Shown here: piece by piece, positions 42,051 to 50,815 of the stretch | Layout: every line of letters starts with the position of its first letter | Numbering within the stretch: position 1 is the stretch's first letter | Source of the DNA: Streptosporangium sp. NBC_01756 | GTDB lineage: Bacteria; Actinomycetota; Actinomycetes; Streptosporangiales; Streptosporangiaceae | Assembly (NCBI RefSeq): GCF_035917975.1 | Contig: NZ_CP109130.1 | Location: 868,001-932,000, forward strand | Direction: 5' to 3' | Length of the DNA stretch: 64,000 nucleotides | Program-made: the position numbers and the translations under genes | The notes under the pieces: model-generated | Databases searched by the model: none | What the model was told of the DNA's origin: nothing | Seen by the model: the letters and a program-made list of their open reading frames with translations, nothing else

Positions 42051-42981
42051 TCTGAACCTCTACGATCGAGGCGGTTCCGAGAGGGACGAGCGCGTGCTCG
42101 TCGATCCGGAGCTGCCCGAGGACATCGTCGACCTGTTCCACCGGCATGGACGGATGCTGTCGCGAATCCGCGCCGGCTGGCGGCCGGAGCCTCGACCTGC
42201 TCCCTTACGCCTGCCGATCCTGCAGATCTGTGCCGCGCTCGCCGCGCTCTTTCTGGCGAGTTTCCTTCTCCGGGATTTCGGGAGCAACTTCTTCATCGTG
42301 GCCGTGCTGGTCGTCCTCGTCGTCCTCATGGGGCGGCAGATCTCCTCCGGGCCACCGGAGAGCGAGGAGGGCGACGACGAAACCGATCCGGACCTCTACC
42401 GGCACGCCCACTGGTACGAGGACCGATACCTGCTGGCCGAGGACTTCGATCATGCCTCCACCCGGCTCCTCGACCGGACCGGGCAGGCGGTCGACTCCAT
42501 CCTGCGGTCCGAGGTCAACGCCGCGGGCATGCTCGACGACGTGCGCAACTCGGTGATGCTGCCCGCTCAGGAGTGGGAGATCGCCCGGCTACTGGCCAAG
42601 CTGTCGGCGCTGCGGGCCGAGCACCGCGAGGCCGCCTACGGCGGGAGCAGCCCGGAGGTGGCGGCCGCGATGGCACCTCTCGATCGGGCGCTGGCCGCCA
42701 GCGAGACCGCCGTCGTCGCCCGGGTGGAGGCGCTGGAGCGGTACGCACGTCACGTGGCGGCCGCCGAACATGCCCTGCGCGCCCACGACCAGATCGAACT
42801 GCTGCGGGCCAGACTCCCCCGCTACGAAGAACTCCTCGCCGAAAGCGGCGCCGACGCGCTGGCCGTACCGGAGCTCGACCATCTGAGCGAGGACGCGGGA
42901 CGGCTGGAGCAGGCGCTTCGCGACAGTGTCCGCTCCGCCCACGAGGCCTTCCGCTACCTGGACGGCCCCTCTTCCGGCTGA
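42043..42981 (+). CDS. Hypothetical membrane protein, second paralogue
   Basis: 312 residues from ATG 42043, which overlaps the previous stop by 8 bp; a later GTG near 42094, behind AGAGGGAC, would align its start with the first paralogue. Same architecture: VLVDPELPEDIVDLFHRHG, two membrane helices, an acidic linker (PESEEGDDETDPDL) and the helical domain with the near-identical block NSVMLPAQEWEIARLL and the end SVRSAHEAFRYLDG. The tandem copies may form a hetero-oligomer. Function unknown. Confidence 0.8.
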   Translation: MDDLNLYDRGGSERDERVLVDPELPEDIVDLFHRHGRMLSRIRAGWRPEPRPAPLRLPILQICAALAALFLASFLLRDFGSNFFIVAVLVVLVVLMGRQISSGPPESEEGDDETDPDLYRHAHWYEDRYLLAEDFDHASTRLLDRTGQAVDSILRSEVNAAGMLDDVRNSVMLPAQEWEIARLLAKLSALRAEHREAAYGGSSPEVAAAMAPLDRALAASETAVVARVEALERYARHVAAAEHALRAHDQIELLRARLPRYEELLAESGADALAVPELDHLSEDAGRLEQALRDSVRSAHEAFRYLDGPSSG

Positions 42982-43084
42982 GCGTCCGGCCGCACCGCGA
43001 CGACGGTGTCCCGGGAGCTCCGTCGCCGCCCCTTGCCACGGATCTCCAAGGAAGCGAGGATGGCTCACATTCCTTGGAGGTGGC

Positions 43085-44944
43085 ATGCGGATCCGCGGGG
43101 ACGTCGCCCTCGGCGTGGTGGTGCTGGTCGACGTGCTACGCGTCTTCCTGCCGTCGCTGATCACCCTGTTCGGCCGGGCCGGCAGCACTCCGGCCGAGAT
43201 GATGGGCCTGTACGCCGTCTCCTGGTTTCTGGTGGCCTTCCTCGCCGTCCCGCTGACCCGGTACGTCCGGCCGCGCACGGTGGCGATCGGCGCCGGGCTG
43301 GCGCTGCTCCTGGCCAGGCTGGCGTTGCAACCGACCTCCGGGGGTGATCCGCAGCTCTATCTGGCGAGCGCCGGGCTGCTGGCCGGACTGGTCTGGCTGG
43401 TGGCGATCGCGACGGATGCCGGGGACGCCCGGCCGGCCACGGCCGGAGTGATCACCGGCCTGGCGGCGTCCACGGTGATCCACGCGGCGCTGGACGGCAT
43501 CGACCTCATGTGGCGGCCCGGCCCACTCCCCTGGGCGCTGCTGGCGGTCGAGCTCACCCTGTTCGGGATCTTCCTGCTGCGGACCCCGGCGGCCGGGGAG
43601 GCACGCCCGGGTGCGCCGCGCGTCTGGCTGCTGGTCGGTCCCGCACTGCTGCTGTGGGGGCTTTACACGGGCAACACCGCGCACGCCCAGGCCGCGGCCG
43701 GCTCCTCCGCACCGGCCGTCGCCGCGATTGTCGCCGCGCTCGTGGCAGCGGCCGCGGTGCTGTCGGTGGCACCTTCGGCACAACTGCTGCTGCGCCGGGC
43801 GCCGATACCCGCGGTCGCCCTGGTCGCCTCGGCCGCGGCGTTCACGTTCGGGAAGGCCACCGTGGACGGCGTCCACGGCGTGGCCCCCGGCTGGACGATC
43901 GCCGCGCAGGTCATCGGCCAGCTCGCGCTGGGAGCCTGTCTGGCGCACGCGGCGGCGGCCTCCGGCCCCGATCGCCCGCGCCGGCGCGGTCTGGCCGCGG
44001 CGGCGGGCATGCTGCTGTTCGTCGTGTCGGTCTTCGGCTACTACGCCGCCTACGACCTGTATCTGCCCAACCAGTGGGTGCCCCTCTGCGCGGCACTCCT
44101 GGTGGCGGCGGTGGCCGTCGCCGGCCGCACCGGCCTGCCCCGCGAGCCGTACGGGCGGAGGTTCCCTCCCGTCGTCGCCGCCGCCGTCGCGCTGGTGGCC
44201 GCCGTCCCCCTCTGGCAGGGCGCCGTCCCCGGCTGGGCACCGCCGGGGGACGGGCTGCGGGTGGCGGCCTACAACATCAGGATGGGGTACGGCGAGTCCG
44301 GCCGGCTGTCGGTGGAGCAGCAGGCCGACGCCCTGAGGGCGCTGAGACCCCACGTGGTCGTGCTCAGCGAGGCCGACCGGGGATGGCTGCTCAACGGCGG
44401 CCACGACGACGTGCGGCTGATCGCCGAACGGCTCGGTATGCGTTTCATCTGGGCCCCGGCGACCGACGAGGTGTGGGGCGACGCGCTCCTCACCGACCTG
44501 CCGGTCACCTCGGTCCGCAACCATGTGCTCGTCCGGGGCGGCCCGACCGGGGCACAGGCGCTGGAGGTCGGGCTGCGCTGGCAGGGCAGGGACATCACCG
44601 TGATCGGCACCCATCTGCAGCCGCCGCCGGGCTGGCGCGAACTCGACCAGGTGGAACAGCTCGGACGGATCGCCCGGGAGGCCGCCGGCAAGGGCCGTCC
44701 AGTGGTCGTGGCGGGCGACCTCAACCTCGGACCGGCCGACCCCGCCTGGCGGGTGCTGACGGACTCCGGGCTGACCGATCCCCTCGCCCCGGTCCGGCCG
44801 TTCCCCACCGTGCCGGGCGGTTCCGCCGAGCAGATCGACCATGTGCTGGTCACTCCGGAGTTCACCGGCCGGGATCAGGCCAACCCGGACGTCTCCCACT
44901 CCGACCACCGGCCCATCGCCGTCACCCTGGCCCTGCGGCCCTGA
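43085..44944 (+). CDS. Integral membrane protein with C-terminal endonuclease/exonuclease/phosphatase domain
   Basis: 619 residues. Residues 1-380 form about ten to twelve hydrophobic helices. Residues about 395-619 are an EEP (DNase I-like) domain: AAYNIRMGYGESG, VVLSEADRG (catalytic Glu region), GTHLQPPPG, VVAGDLNLGPAD and the terminal HSDHRPIAV, all intact. Such fusions could cut a phosphodiester in a lipid or nucleic acid near the membrane. GGAGG precedes ATG 43085. It is followed 28 bp later by the DCC gene. Confidence 0.88.
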   Translation: MRIRGDVALGVVVLVDVLRVFLPSLITLFGRAGSTPAEMMGLYAVSWFLVAFLAVPLTRYVRPRTVAIGAGLALLLARLALQPTSGGDPQLYLASAGLLAGLVWLVAIATDAGDARPATAGVITGLAASTVIHAALDGIDLMWRPGPLPWALLAVELTLFGIFLLRTPAAGEARPGAPRVWLLVGPALLLWGLYTGNTAHAQAAAGSSAPAVAAIVAALVAAAAVLSVAPSAQLLLRRAPIPAVALVASAAAFTFGKATVDGVHGVAPGWTIAAQVIGQLALGACLAHAAAASGPDRPRRRGLAAAAGMLLFVVSVFGYYAAYDLYLPNQWVPLCAALLVAAVAVAGRTGLPREPYGRRFPPVVAAAVALVAAVPLWQGAVPGWAPPGDGLRVAAYNIRMGYGESGRLSVEQQADALRALRPHVVVLSEADRGWLLNGGHDDVRLIAERLGMRFIWAPATDEVWGDALLTDLPVTSVRNHVLVRGGPTGAQALEVGLRWQGRDITVIGTHLQPPPGWRELDQVEQLGRIAREAAGKGRPVVVAGDLNLGPADPAWRVLTDSGLTDPLAPVRPFPTVPGGSAEQIDHVLVTPEFTGRDQANPDVSHSDHRPIAVTLALRP

Positions 44945-44972
44945 CCGGATCCTCTCGATTAAGGTCGGTCCC

Positions 44973-45350
44973 ATGACGGAAGAGCCAGTGCTGATCTTCG
45001 ACGGCGACTGCGGGTTCTGCACGACGAGCGTCCGGTTCGCCGAGCGCGTGTTCGGTGTGCGGGCCCGGGTCACCCCTTGGCAGTTCGCCGATCTGGCGGC
45101 GCTGGACACCACACGGGAGCGGGCCGAGCGCGAGGTCCTGTGGGTCGAGCGGGGCCGGGTGTACGGCGGGGCGCAGGCGGTCGCCCGGTTGCTGATCGCC
45201 GCCGGTCCGCCGTGGAGCCTGGCGGGGCTCGTGCTGCGGGTCCCGCCGTTCCGGTGGGTGGCCCAAGGCGCCTACCGGCTCATCGCGAGGAACCGGCATC
45301 GCCTGCCCGGCGGCACCCCCGCCTGCTCCCTCCCGGCGGCCCGGCGATGA
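44973..45350 (+). CDS. DCC-family thiol-disulfide oxidoreductase-like protein (DUF393)
   Basis: 125 residues with the family's DGDCGFC motif (residues about 10-16), a CxxC-like redox site, and the helical part VYGGAQAVARLL. Proteins of this type are predicted thioredoxin-like. Its stop overlaps the ATG of the next gene (ATGA), so it is coupled to pyroglutamyl peptidase. Partner and substrate unknown. Confidence 0.9.
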   Translation: MTEEPVLIFDGDCGFCTTSVRFAERVFGVRARVTPWQFADLAALDTTRERAEREVLWVERGRVYGGAQAVARLLIAAGPPWSLAGLVLRVPPFRWVAQGAYRLIARNRHRLPGGTPACSLPAARR

Positions 45351-45967
45351 CCGTCCTGCTCACCGGCTTCGAGCCGTTCGACGGTGCCGAGGTCAACCCG
45401 TCGTGGGAGGCGGTCAGGCTGGTGCCCGGGGTACGGGCCGTACAACTGCCGTGCGTGTTCGGCGAGGCGCTCGCGCACCTGCGCGCGGCGGTGCGGGAGC
45501 ACGACCCCGCGGTGGTCGTCTGCGTCGGGCAGGCCGGAGGGCGGCCCGACGTCACGGTCGAGCGGGTGGCCGTCAACCTCGACGACGCCCGCATACCGGA
45601 CAACGCCGGACGGCAGCCGATCGACGAACCGGTGGTGCGCGGCGGCCCCGCCGCCTACTTCGCCACGCTGCCGGTGAAGGCCTGCGTGGCGGCGGTCCGG
45701 GCGGCCGGGATCCCGGCGAGCGTGTCGCAGAGCGCCGGAACGTTCGTCTGCAACCACCTCTTCTACGGTCTCATGCACCTGATCGCCACCGAGCGGCCCG
45801 GCGTCCGGGGCGGTTTCGTGCACGTGCCGTTCGCCCCGGAGCAGGTCCTCGACCAGGCCAGGCCGTCCATGCCGGTGGCGACGATCGCCGGGGCGCTCGC
45901 GGCGATCGTGGACACGGCCGTCTCCGTGGACGACGACCTCCGCCTGGTCGGCGGTTCGCTGCAGTGA
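45347..45967 (+). CDS. pcp: Pyroglutamyl-peptidase I (C15 family)
   Basis: 206 residues, the standard Pcp length. LLTGFEPFDG opens the fold, CVGQAGGRPDVTVERVAVN holds the Glu region, SAGTFVCNHLFY carries the catalytic Cys and FVHVPFAPEQV the catalytic His. It removes N-terminal pyroglutamate from peptides in the cytoplasm. Start ATG 45347 overlaps the DCC stop. Confidence 0.95.
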   Translation: MTVLLTGFEPFDGAEVNPSWEAVRLVPGVRAVQLPCVFGEALAHLRAAVREHDPAVVVCVGQAGGRPDVTVERVAVNLDDARIPDNAGRQPIDEPVVRGGPAAYFATLPVKACVAAVRAAGIPASVSQSAGTFVCNHLFYGLMHLIATERPGVRGGFVHVPFAPEQVLDQARPSMPVATIAGALAAIVDTAVSVDDDLRLVGGSLQ

Positions 45968-45999
45968 AGGCGGCCCCTACAGGGGCACTGACGGCGGCC

Positions 46000-47037
46000 C
46001 TACAAGGGCACGCCGTACACCACCCGGCGGCCCGCGAACTCGGTCACGCTCCACAGCGTCTTGTCACGGACGCAGGTGAGGTCCTCGGGGCCCACCGGGT
46101 AGGGGCGTTTGACGATCTTGTCGCCGACCACGATGAGGGTGCCGTTCCTGGTCGCGCCCGCCGCCTGGCTGAGATACCAGGTGCCGTCGTGGGAGAGCGC
46201 ACCCTGGATCTTGGCCTCGGGCAGGCGGTAGGCGTCCAGCGCGGAGGCGACGCCGCCGTCGACGCTCAGCGAGCCGTCGGACTCCAGTGACCAGCGGGCC
46301 ACCCGGCCGAACGTGCCGGGAGTGTCCACGTACTCGCCGGAGATCAGGGTGTCGGCCGGGGTCGTGCGGTCGATCGCGGCGAAGGAGAACCGGGCGCCTC
46401 CGGCCGAGGTCCAGGCATCGGTCTGCGGCATCACATAGCGGTAGCCGAAGGCGTTGTACACCTCGCCCTTCCTGCCGATCGTGGTCTTGCCGTCCCCGTC
46501 GATCTCGAAGATCTGCCGGGTGTCGAAGACCCGCATGCCGCGGGTGGTGTCGGCCACGTAGAGCAGGCCGCCGTACCAGGCGATGCCGCCGGCGTGGATG
46601 TCGATCGGGGCGATGTCGCCGTCCGGGCGGGCCTGTACGAGCAGGACGTGCCGGTAGCGGAGCGTCGCCGTGTTGAGGAAGGAGAGCCGCACGCCCCGCT
46701 CCACACCCGTCTCGGGCTTGTAGTACCAGCTCACCACATACGTGCCCGCGCCGACTCCCGCGTCGGAGGAACAGGTCAGGCCCTGGGGGTACCAGTCGCG
46801 GACGGCGTTGTCGTCGGCGTCGAAGCAGTACCAGTCCACCGGCCGGGGCTTCATCGTCTGGAAGGCCCCGGCGCCGGTCGAGCCCTTCCTGACCAGGACG
46901 CGGTTCGCCTTGGCCAGCACGGTGTCGAGGGTCACGCGCTTGAGGTGCTTCTCCAGGGCCCGAACTCCGGTTGCGAGGTCGCCGCCGTTCCGCTTCAGCT
47001 GGAACGGTTCCACCGCTACGGCCGTCATCCCACTCAT
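46000..47037 (-). CDS. Hypothetical protein with beta-propeller-like repeats
   Basis: 345 residues from ATG 47037, which has GAGGAGACCC directly upstream; a longer in-frame start at 47076 has no ribosome site. No signal peptide at that start. Repeated short beta-rich units with internal WY/YY pairs (IAWYGGLLYVADTTRGMRVFD, TLISGEYVDTPG, LSHDGTWYLSQAAG) suggest a beta-propeller. Actinomycete relatives are annotated hypothetical or secreted. Two Cys residues (CSSD and TCVRD) could bridge. Function unknown. Confidence 0.8.
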   Translation of the reverse strand: MSGMTAVAVEPFQLKRNGGDLATGVRALEKHLKRVTLDTVLAKANRVLVRKGSTGAGAFQTMKPRPVDWYCFDADDNAVRDWYPQGLTCSSDAGVGAGTYVVSWYYKPETGVERGVRLSFLNTATLRYRHVLLVQARPDGDIAPIDIHAGGIAWYGGLLYVADTTRGMRVFDTRQIFEIDGDGKTTIGRKGEVYNAFGYRYVMPQTDAWTSAGGARFSFAAIDRTTPADTLISGEYVDTPGTFGRVARWSLESDGSLSVDGGVASALDAYRLPEAKIQGALSHDGTWYLSQAAGATRNGTLIVVGDKIVKRPYPVGPEDLTCVRDKTLWSVTEFAGRRVVYGVPL

Positions 47038-47121
47038 GGGTCTCCTCTTCCGTCTCGCCCGGGACGGGCGGAGCACGATGTGGAGTTCATGAGTATGCCT
47101 GGAGTCAAATACCTTTTGTGA

Positions 47122-48561
47122 TCATATTGGCCATGTGTGGACGGGCTTTCCGGTGAGCGACAACTCCCGGTAGCGGGTCACCATCCGGGACCGGCCCGCC
47201 GGATCGTCGCCGAGCCGCTCAAGGGTCTCCCGCTGCCAGATCGCACCGGTACGGCGGAGCATGACCCGGTCCCGGATGATCCCCAACGCCCGGTCGGCCT
47301 CGTCCGGGTCCACGTCCAGCCGGATGAGACCGGCCCTGGCCGCCGGCAGCAGGTCCAGGGCGAGTCGCGAGGCCGGGATCTCCTCCGTGCCCCTGCCCGG
47401 CCAGGACAGGGAGGCGTCCAGGCCGTGGATCGCGGCCCGGTAGAAGTTGCGGTAGGCCGCGGCGAAGGGAAACTCCTCGACCGGCTCGACCGCCATGGCG
47501 GCGGTGAGCCCGAGCAGGAACGCGGCGTTGGCCGCCATGTCGGCGGGGGTCGGCCCGGCCGGCAGGGCGCGCATCTCCACACGCAGGTGACCGCCGTTCG
47601 CGGGGTCGTAGATCGGCCGGTTCCACTGCCAGACCGTGCCCTGGTGCAGCCGGAGCTCGGCCAGTTCCGGCGCCTCCCCGTCAGCCGGGGAGACCACCTC
47701 GGTGATCATCGGCATTATCGGCTCGTAGTCGCGGACGCACGTCTCGAACATCTCCTCGATGCCGCTCACCCACTTGGAGCCGAAGGCGACCCGCCGGTCC
47801 CTGCGGTCGAGCCGCTCCACGTCCCGGTCGTCGGCCGCCTCCTCGAACAGCGCGATCCTGGTCTCCTCCCACAACCGCCTGCCGAGGAAGCTCGGTGAGT
47901 TGCCGCTGACCGCGAGGACCGGGCCGATGGCCAGCTGGGCGGCGTTGTAGACACGGGCGAAGTCGGCGGGAGCCGTACGGAGGTGGACCTGCCAGGAGGT
48001 GTTGGCGCTCTCCAGGATGACGCCCTCGACCTCCAGTTCCAGCTGCTCGACCCCCTCGATGTGCACCCGGAACGGCTCGGTGCGCAGCCGCCGTAACCCC
48101 CGGCTCATCGCCCGGTAGCGGCTCTCGTCGCTGAGTGCCTCGTGGGTGAAGTCGAACTCACTCAGCGAGGGCAGGATTCCGATCGCCACGGCCTGCCCGC
48201 CCTGCGTCGCCGTCGCCGTGTCCACCAGGGTCATCGTCTCCCGCAGCTCCCGCTCCAGGGCGCTGAAGGGCCGCCCGGCGATCGGCAGCGGGGTCAGGTT
48301 GACCTCCAGGTTGAACCGGCCGAGCTCCGGTACAAGCCGGTCGTCGTCCGCGGCGTCGCGCACCTCGTGGTTACGTGGGAGCGGCCGGCCGTCCGGGGTG
48401 ATGAGGAACATCTCCAGTTCGGCTCCGATGGTCGCGGGCCCAGCACCGAAGCCCGGCCTGGCGAGCAGCTCGCGGAGCTCGGTGAGCTGCTGTGTCAGCC
48501 GTTCCCCGAAACGGGTGAACTCCGCCTCGGAGTAGCGGTCCTTGTCGACTTGCTGCCCCAT
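47122..48561 (-). CDS. Glutamate-cysteine ligase-like (GCS2/YbdK) protein
   Basis: 479 residues. TIGAELEMFLI contains the Glu of the ATP/Mg site, FNLEVNLTPLP the second acidic strand, and RALPAGPT the conserved later block. Members are ATP-grasp-like carboxylate-amine ligases that form gamma-glutamyl bonds, with YbdK having weak GCL activity. Mycothiol organisms usually lack glutathione, so the acceptor here may not be Cys. Start ATG 48561; no neighbour gives a clear clue. Confidence 0.88.
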   Translation of the reverse strand: MGQQVDKDRYSEAEFTRFGERLTQQLTELRELLARPGFGAGPATIGAELEMFLITPDGRPLPRNHEVRDAADDDRLVPELGRFNLEVNLTPLPIAGRPFSALERELRETMTLVDTATATQGGQAVAIGILPSLSEFDFTHEALSDESRYRAMSRGLRRLRTEPFRVHIEGVEQLELEVEGVILESANTSWQVHLRTAPADFARVYNAAQLAIGPVLAVSGNSPSFLGRRLWEETRIALFEEAADDRDVERLDRRDRRVAFGSKWVSGIEEMFETCVRDYEPIMPMITEVVSPADGEAPELAELRLHQGTVWQWNRPIYDPANGGHLRVEMRALPAGPTPADMAANAAFLLGLTAAMAVEPVEEFPFAAAYRNFYRAAIHGLDASLSWPGRGTEEIPASRLALDLLPAARAGLIRLDVDPDEADRALGIIRDRVMLRRTGAIWQRETLERLGDDPAGRSRMVTRYRELSLTGKPVHTWPI

Positions 48562-48689
48562 CTCACCGTCCGATCAGTCGGTCCTTGTGTCCCCTCCTTC
48601 TGTCCCAGGCTGCGGGTTCTAATCGGAGCGCACGGTAAGAGACGGCCTGGACGGCGTATCGGGCGCGCCACCGGCTCACCGGACCTTCG

Positions 48690-48756
48690 TCGGAGAGGGA
48701 GGCGCCGGTCGGACTTCCCCCGTCCGGCGGTGCCGGCCGTACGGGGCCCTCTCCGA
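48690..48756. other. Long hairpin in the gap before the GCS2-like gene
   Basis: TCGGAGAGGG (48690-48699) pairs exactly with CCCTCTCCGA (48747-48756), with further GC-rich pairing between. It lies in the 246-bp gap between two minus-strand genes and could terminate the cysteine hydrolase transcript. Confidence 0.5.
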
Positions 48757-48807
48757 TAACGGTTTGCGAATACTGAGAATGTTGCTGAGGCCGTCGAGCC
48801 GGACGGG

Positions 48808-49416
48808 TCAGCCGGGCAGGGCGTCGGCGGTGGGCACCACCAGCCCGAACAGGTCACCGATCGTGGTCAGGGCGGCGGCGTGCAGGATGTCGGCGGGCAG
48901 CAGCGCGCCGTCGGGGTCGGAGAGCGGACGGGTGGCGCAGGCGTCGGCGACGACGGTGGGGCGGTAGTCCAGGTTGAACGCTCCCTGCGCGGTGAAGGCG
49001 ACGCACATGTGAGTCATGAAGCCCGCCAGGATCAGATCGGGTCCGGCGTTCAGGTCCGTCAGGACCTGCTGCAGGTCGGTCCGGTGGAAGGCGTTGGGGA
49101 ACGTCTTGACCACCACCGGCTCACCGTCACGAGGCGCGACCTCCGGGCTGATGGCGCCGATCTCGGCCCGGACGTCGTAAGGGGTGTCCGGACCGCCGTC
49201 GTTGACGACGTGGATGACGTGGGCTCCGGCGGCGCGGGCGCGTTCCAGCAGGCGGGCTCCGGCCGCAAGGGCCCGATCGGCGGCGGACAAGGCCATGACG
49301 CCGGTGCGGTAGGTGTTCTGGTAGTCGATCAGGACGAGGGTGGAGTCGGCCAGGCGCGCCGGGCCGGTGGGCAGGCCGATGACCTGGCGGAGGGTGGGCG
49401 AAGCGGTGGTGCTCAT
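48808..49416 (-). CDS. Cysteine hydrolase (isochorismatase-like)
   Basis: 202 residues. Catalytic Asp in LVLIDYQNTY, Lys in VVKTFPNAFHRT and Cys in GFMTHMCVAFTAQGAF match the nicotinamidase/isochorismatase family triad. AAAGGAA precedes ATG 49416. The GlxA-type regulator lies 71 bp upstream on the same strand, so the two are probably co-transcribed. It hydrolyses an unknown amide or ester. Confidence 0.92.
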   Translation of the reverse strand: MSTTASPTLRQVIGLPTGPARLADSTLVLIDYQNTYRTGVMALSAADRALAAGARLLERARAAGAHVIHVVNDGGPDTPYDVRAEIGAISPEVAPRDGEPVVVKTFPNAFHRTDLQQVLTDLNAGPDLILAGFMTHMCVAFTAQGAFNLDYRPTVVADACATRPLSDPDGALLPADILHAAALTTIGDLFGLVVPTADALPG

Positions 49417-49487
49417 GACGGGTTTCCTTTCGGTCTTTCGGGCATGCTCGCGCCGCCGTCGGACGGACGGCGAGCGGGTGAAGGGGG

Positions 49488-50471
49488 TCAGGCCACCGTG
49501 TGGAAACGGCGGCGGTAGGAGCCTGGGCCGGTGCCCAGGCGGCGTCGGAACGCGCGGTGCAGGGTCTCCACCGAGCCGAGCCCGCTGTCGGCCGCAACCT
49601 GCGGCAACGGCAGGTTGGTGGTCTCCAGCAGGCGCCGCGCCACCTCCACGCGAGCCGACTCGATGTAGGCGGCAGGGGTGGTGCCGGTCTGCTGCCGGAA
49701 CACCCGGGTGAACTGGCGTTGGCTCAGCCCCATCCGGACCGCCAGCTCTGTGGTGGTGAGCTCCTCGGCGAGATGCTCGGCGATCCACAGGCGCAGGTCG
49801 TCGATGTCGCGGCGACTGAAGGCGGCATGGGCCAGGGGGACGCTGAACTGGCTCTGACCGCCCTGGCGTTTGAGGTACATGACCAGTTGGCGCGCCACCG
49901 CCAGAGCCACCTCCTCCCCATGATCATCGGCCACCAGCGCCAGGGTCAGGTCCAGGCAGGCGCTGATGCCCGCGCCCGTCCAGACCCGGCCGCTGGACCG
50001 CACGAAGATCGGGTCTGGGTCGACCGTGACGTTCGGATGGTCGGCGGCCAGTTGCGCGGCGGTGGACCAGTGGGTGGTGGCGGTCAGGCCGTCCAGCAGT
50101 CCGGCCTCGGCCAGGATGTGCGCGCCGACGCACACCGAGGCCACGCGGCGCGTGGCGGGAGCGATCCGCCGCACCCATGCCACCACCTCGGGGTCCGTCA
50201 GGGCGCGCGGCCCATCGGGGGTGACGTCCACGGCGCCGGGGACCAGCAGGGTGTCCACCTGGTCGCCGACTTCGTCGAACCTCAGATCGGCGAGCAGCCG
50301 CACCCCGGCGGCCGTGGTGACGGGACCGCCCTGGGGTCCGGCGAGCCGCACGTCGTACAGGGCGCGGCCACCGATCCGGTTGGCCAGGGCGAACACCTCG
50401 GCCGGACCGGTGACGTCGAGCAGGTCGACGTTCGGGAAGAGCGCGATGACGACGCGATGCGCAGCGGACAT
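49488..50471 (-). CDS. GlxA-type transcriptional regulator (DJ-1/PfpI + AraC HTH)
   Basis: 327 residues. The N-terminal DJ-1/PfpI-like domain (VVIALFPNVDLLDVTGPAEVF; the nucleophile-elbow VASVCVGAHILAEAG holds a Cys) is followed by AraC-type double HTH (residues about 215-315; MGLSQRQFTRVFRQQTG and ADSGLGSVETLHRAFRRR). This is the common FtrA/GlxA arrangement. I used ATG 50471; the longer frame upstream contains an IS110 remnant. It probably controls the adjacent cysteine hydrolase. Confidence 0.93.
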   Translation of the reverse strand: MSAAHRVVIALFPNVDLLDVTGPAEVFALANRIGGRALYDVRLAGPQGGPVTTAAGVRLLADLRFDEVGDQVDTLLVPGAVDVTPDGPRALTDPEVVAWVRRIAPATRRVASVCVGAHILAEAGLLDGLTATTHWSTAAQLAADHPNVTVDPDPIFVRSSGRVWTGAGISACLDLTLALVADDHGEEVALAVARQLVMYLKRQGGQSQFSVPLAHAAFSRRDIDDLRLWIAEHLAEELTTTELAVRMGLSQRQFTRVFRQQTGTTPAAYIESARVEVARRLLETTNLPLPQVAADSGLGSVETLHRAFRRRLGTGPGSYRRRFHTVA

Positions 50472-50603
50472 GACCCCGATTGTCACCGACTTCCCAGAAT
50501 GACTGCAACGACAGTTATCTGTCACATACGGACATCCCTGCAGCCGCCTTCCTGCCTGACCAGGGTCATGGCCGTCACCGTGACTACCAGCGCCACGTCG
50601 ATG

Positions 50604-50675
50604 TCGTCGCGCGTGGCGGTCGATCACGGTGGTGTGGGTGTCTTGGTGAGTGTCAACTCCACCGGCGACCTCGAT
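50604..50675 (-). pseudogene. Remnant of an IS110-family transposase N-terminus
   Basis: On the minus strand about 24 codons read IEVAGGVDTHQDTHTTVID, the signature first motif of IS110-type DEDD transposases (GVDTHKDTH). No further transposase sequence follows, and no insertion-sequence ends are evident. It lies in the 344-bp gap between the GlxA and alcohol dehydrogenase genes, which otherwise holds nothing clear. Confidence 0.5.
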
Positions 50676-50815
50676 GATCGCCGCGCTGTCGGGTGTAATG
50701 GAGGCGTTGTCGTCTCCCGTTGAGAACCCGAGGTCAGCCAGACGGCGGGGCAGACCCGGGTGGGAGGCGCCCATCTACACCATCACTGTCAGACGGGTTG
50801 GAGAGGTGCGTACGC

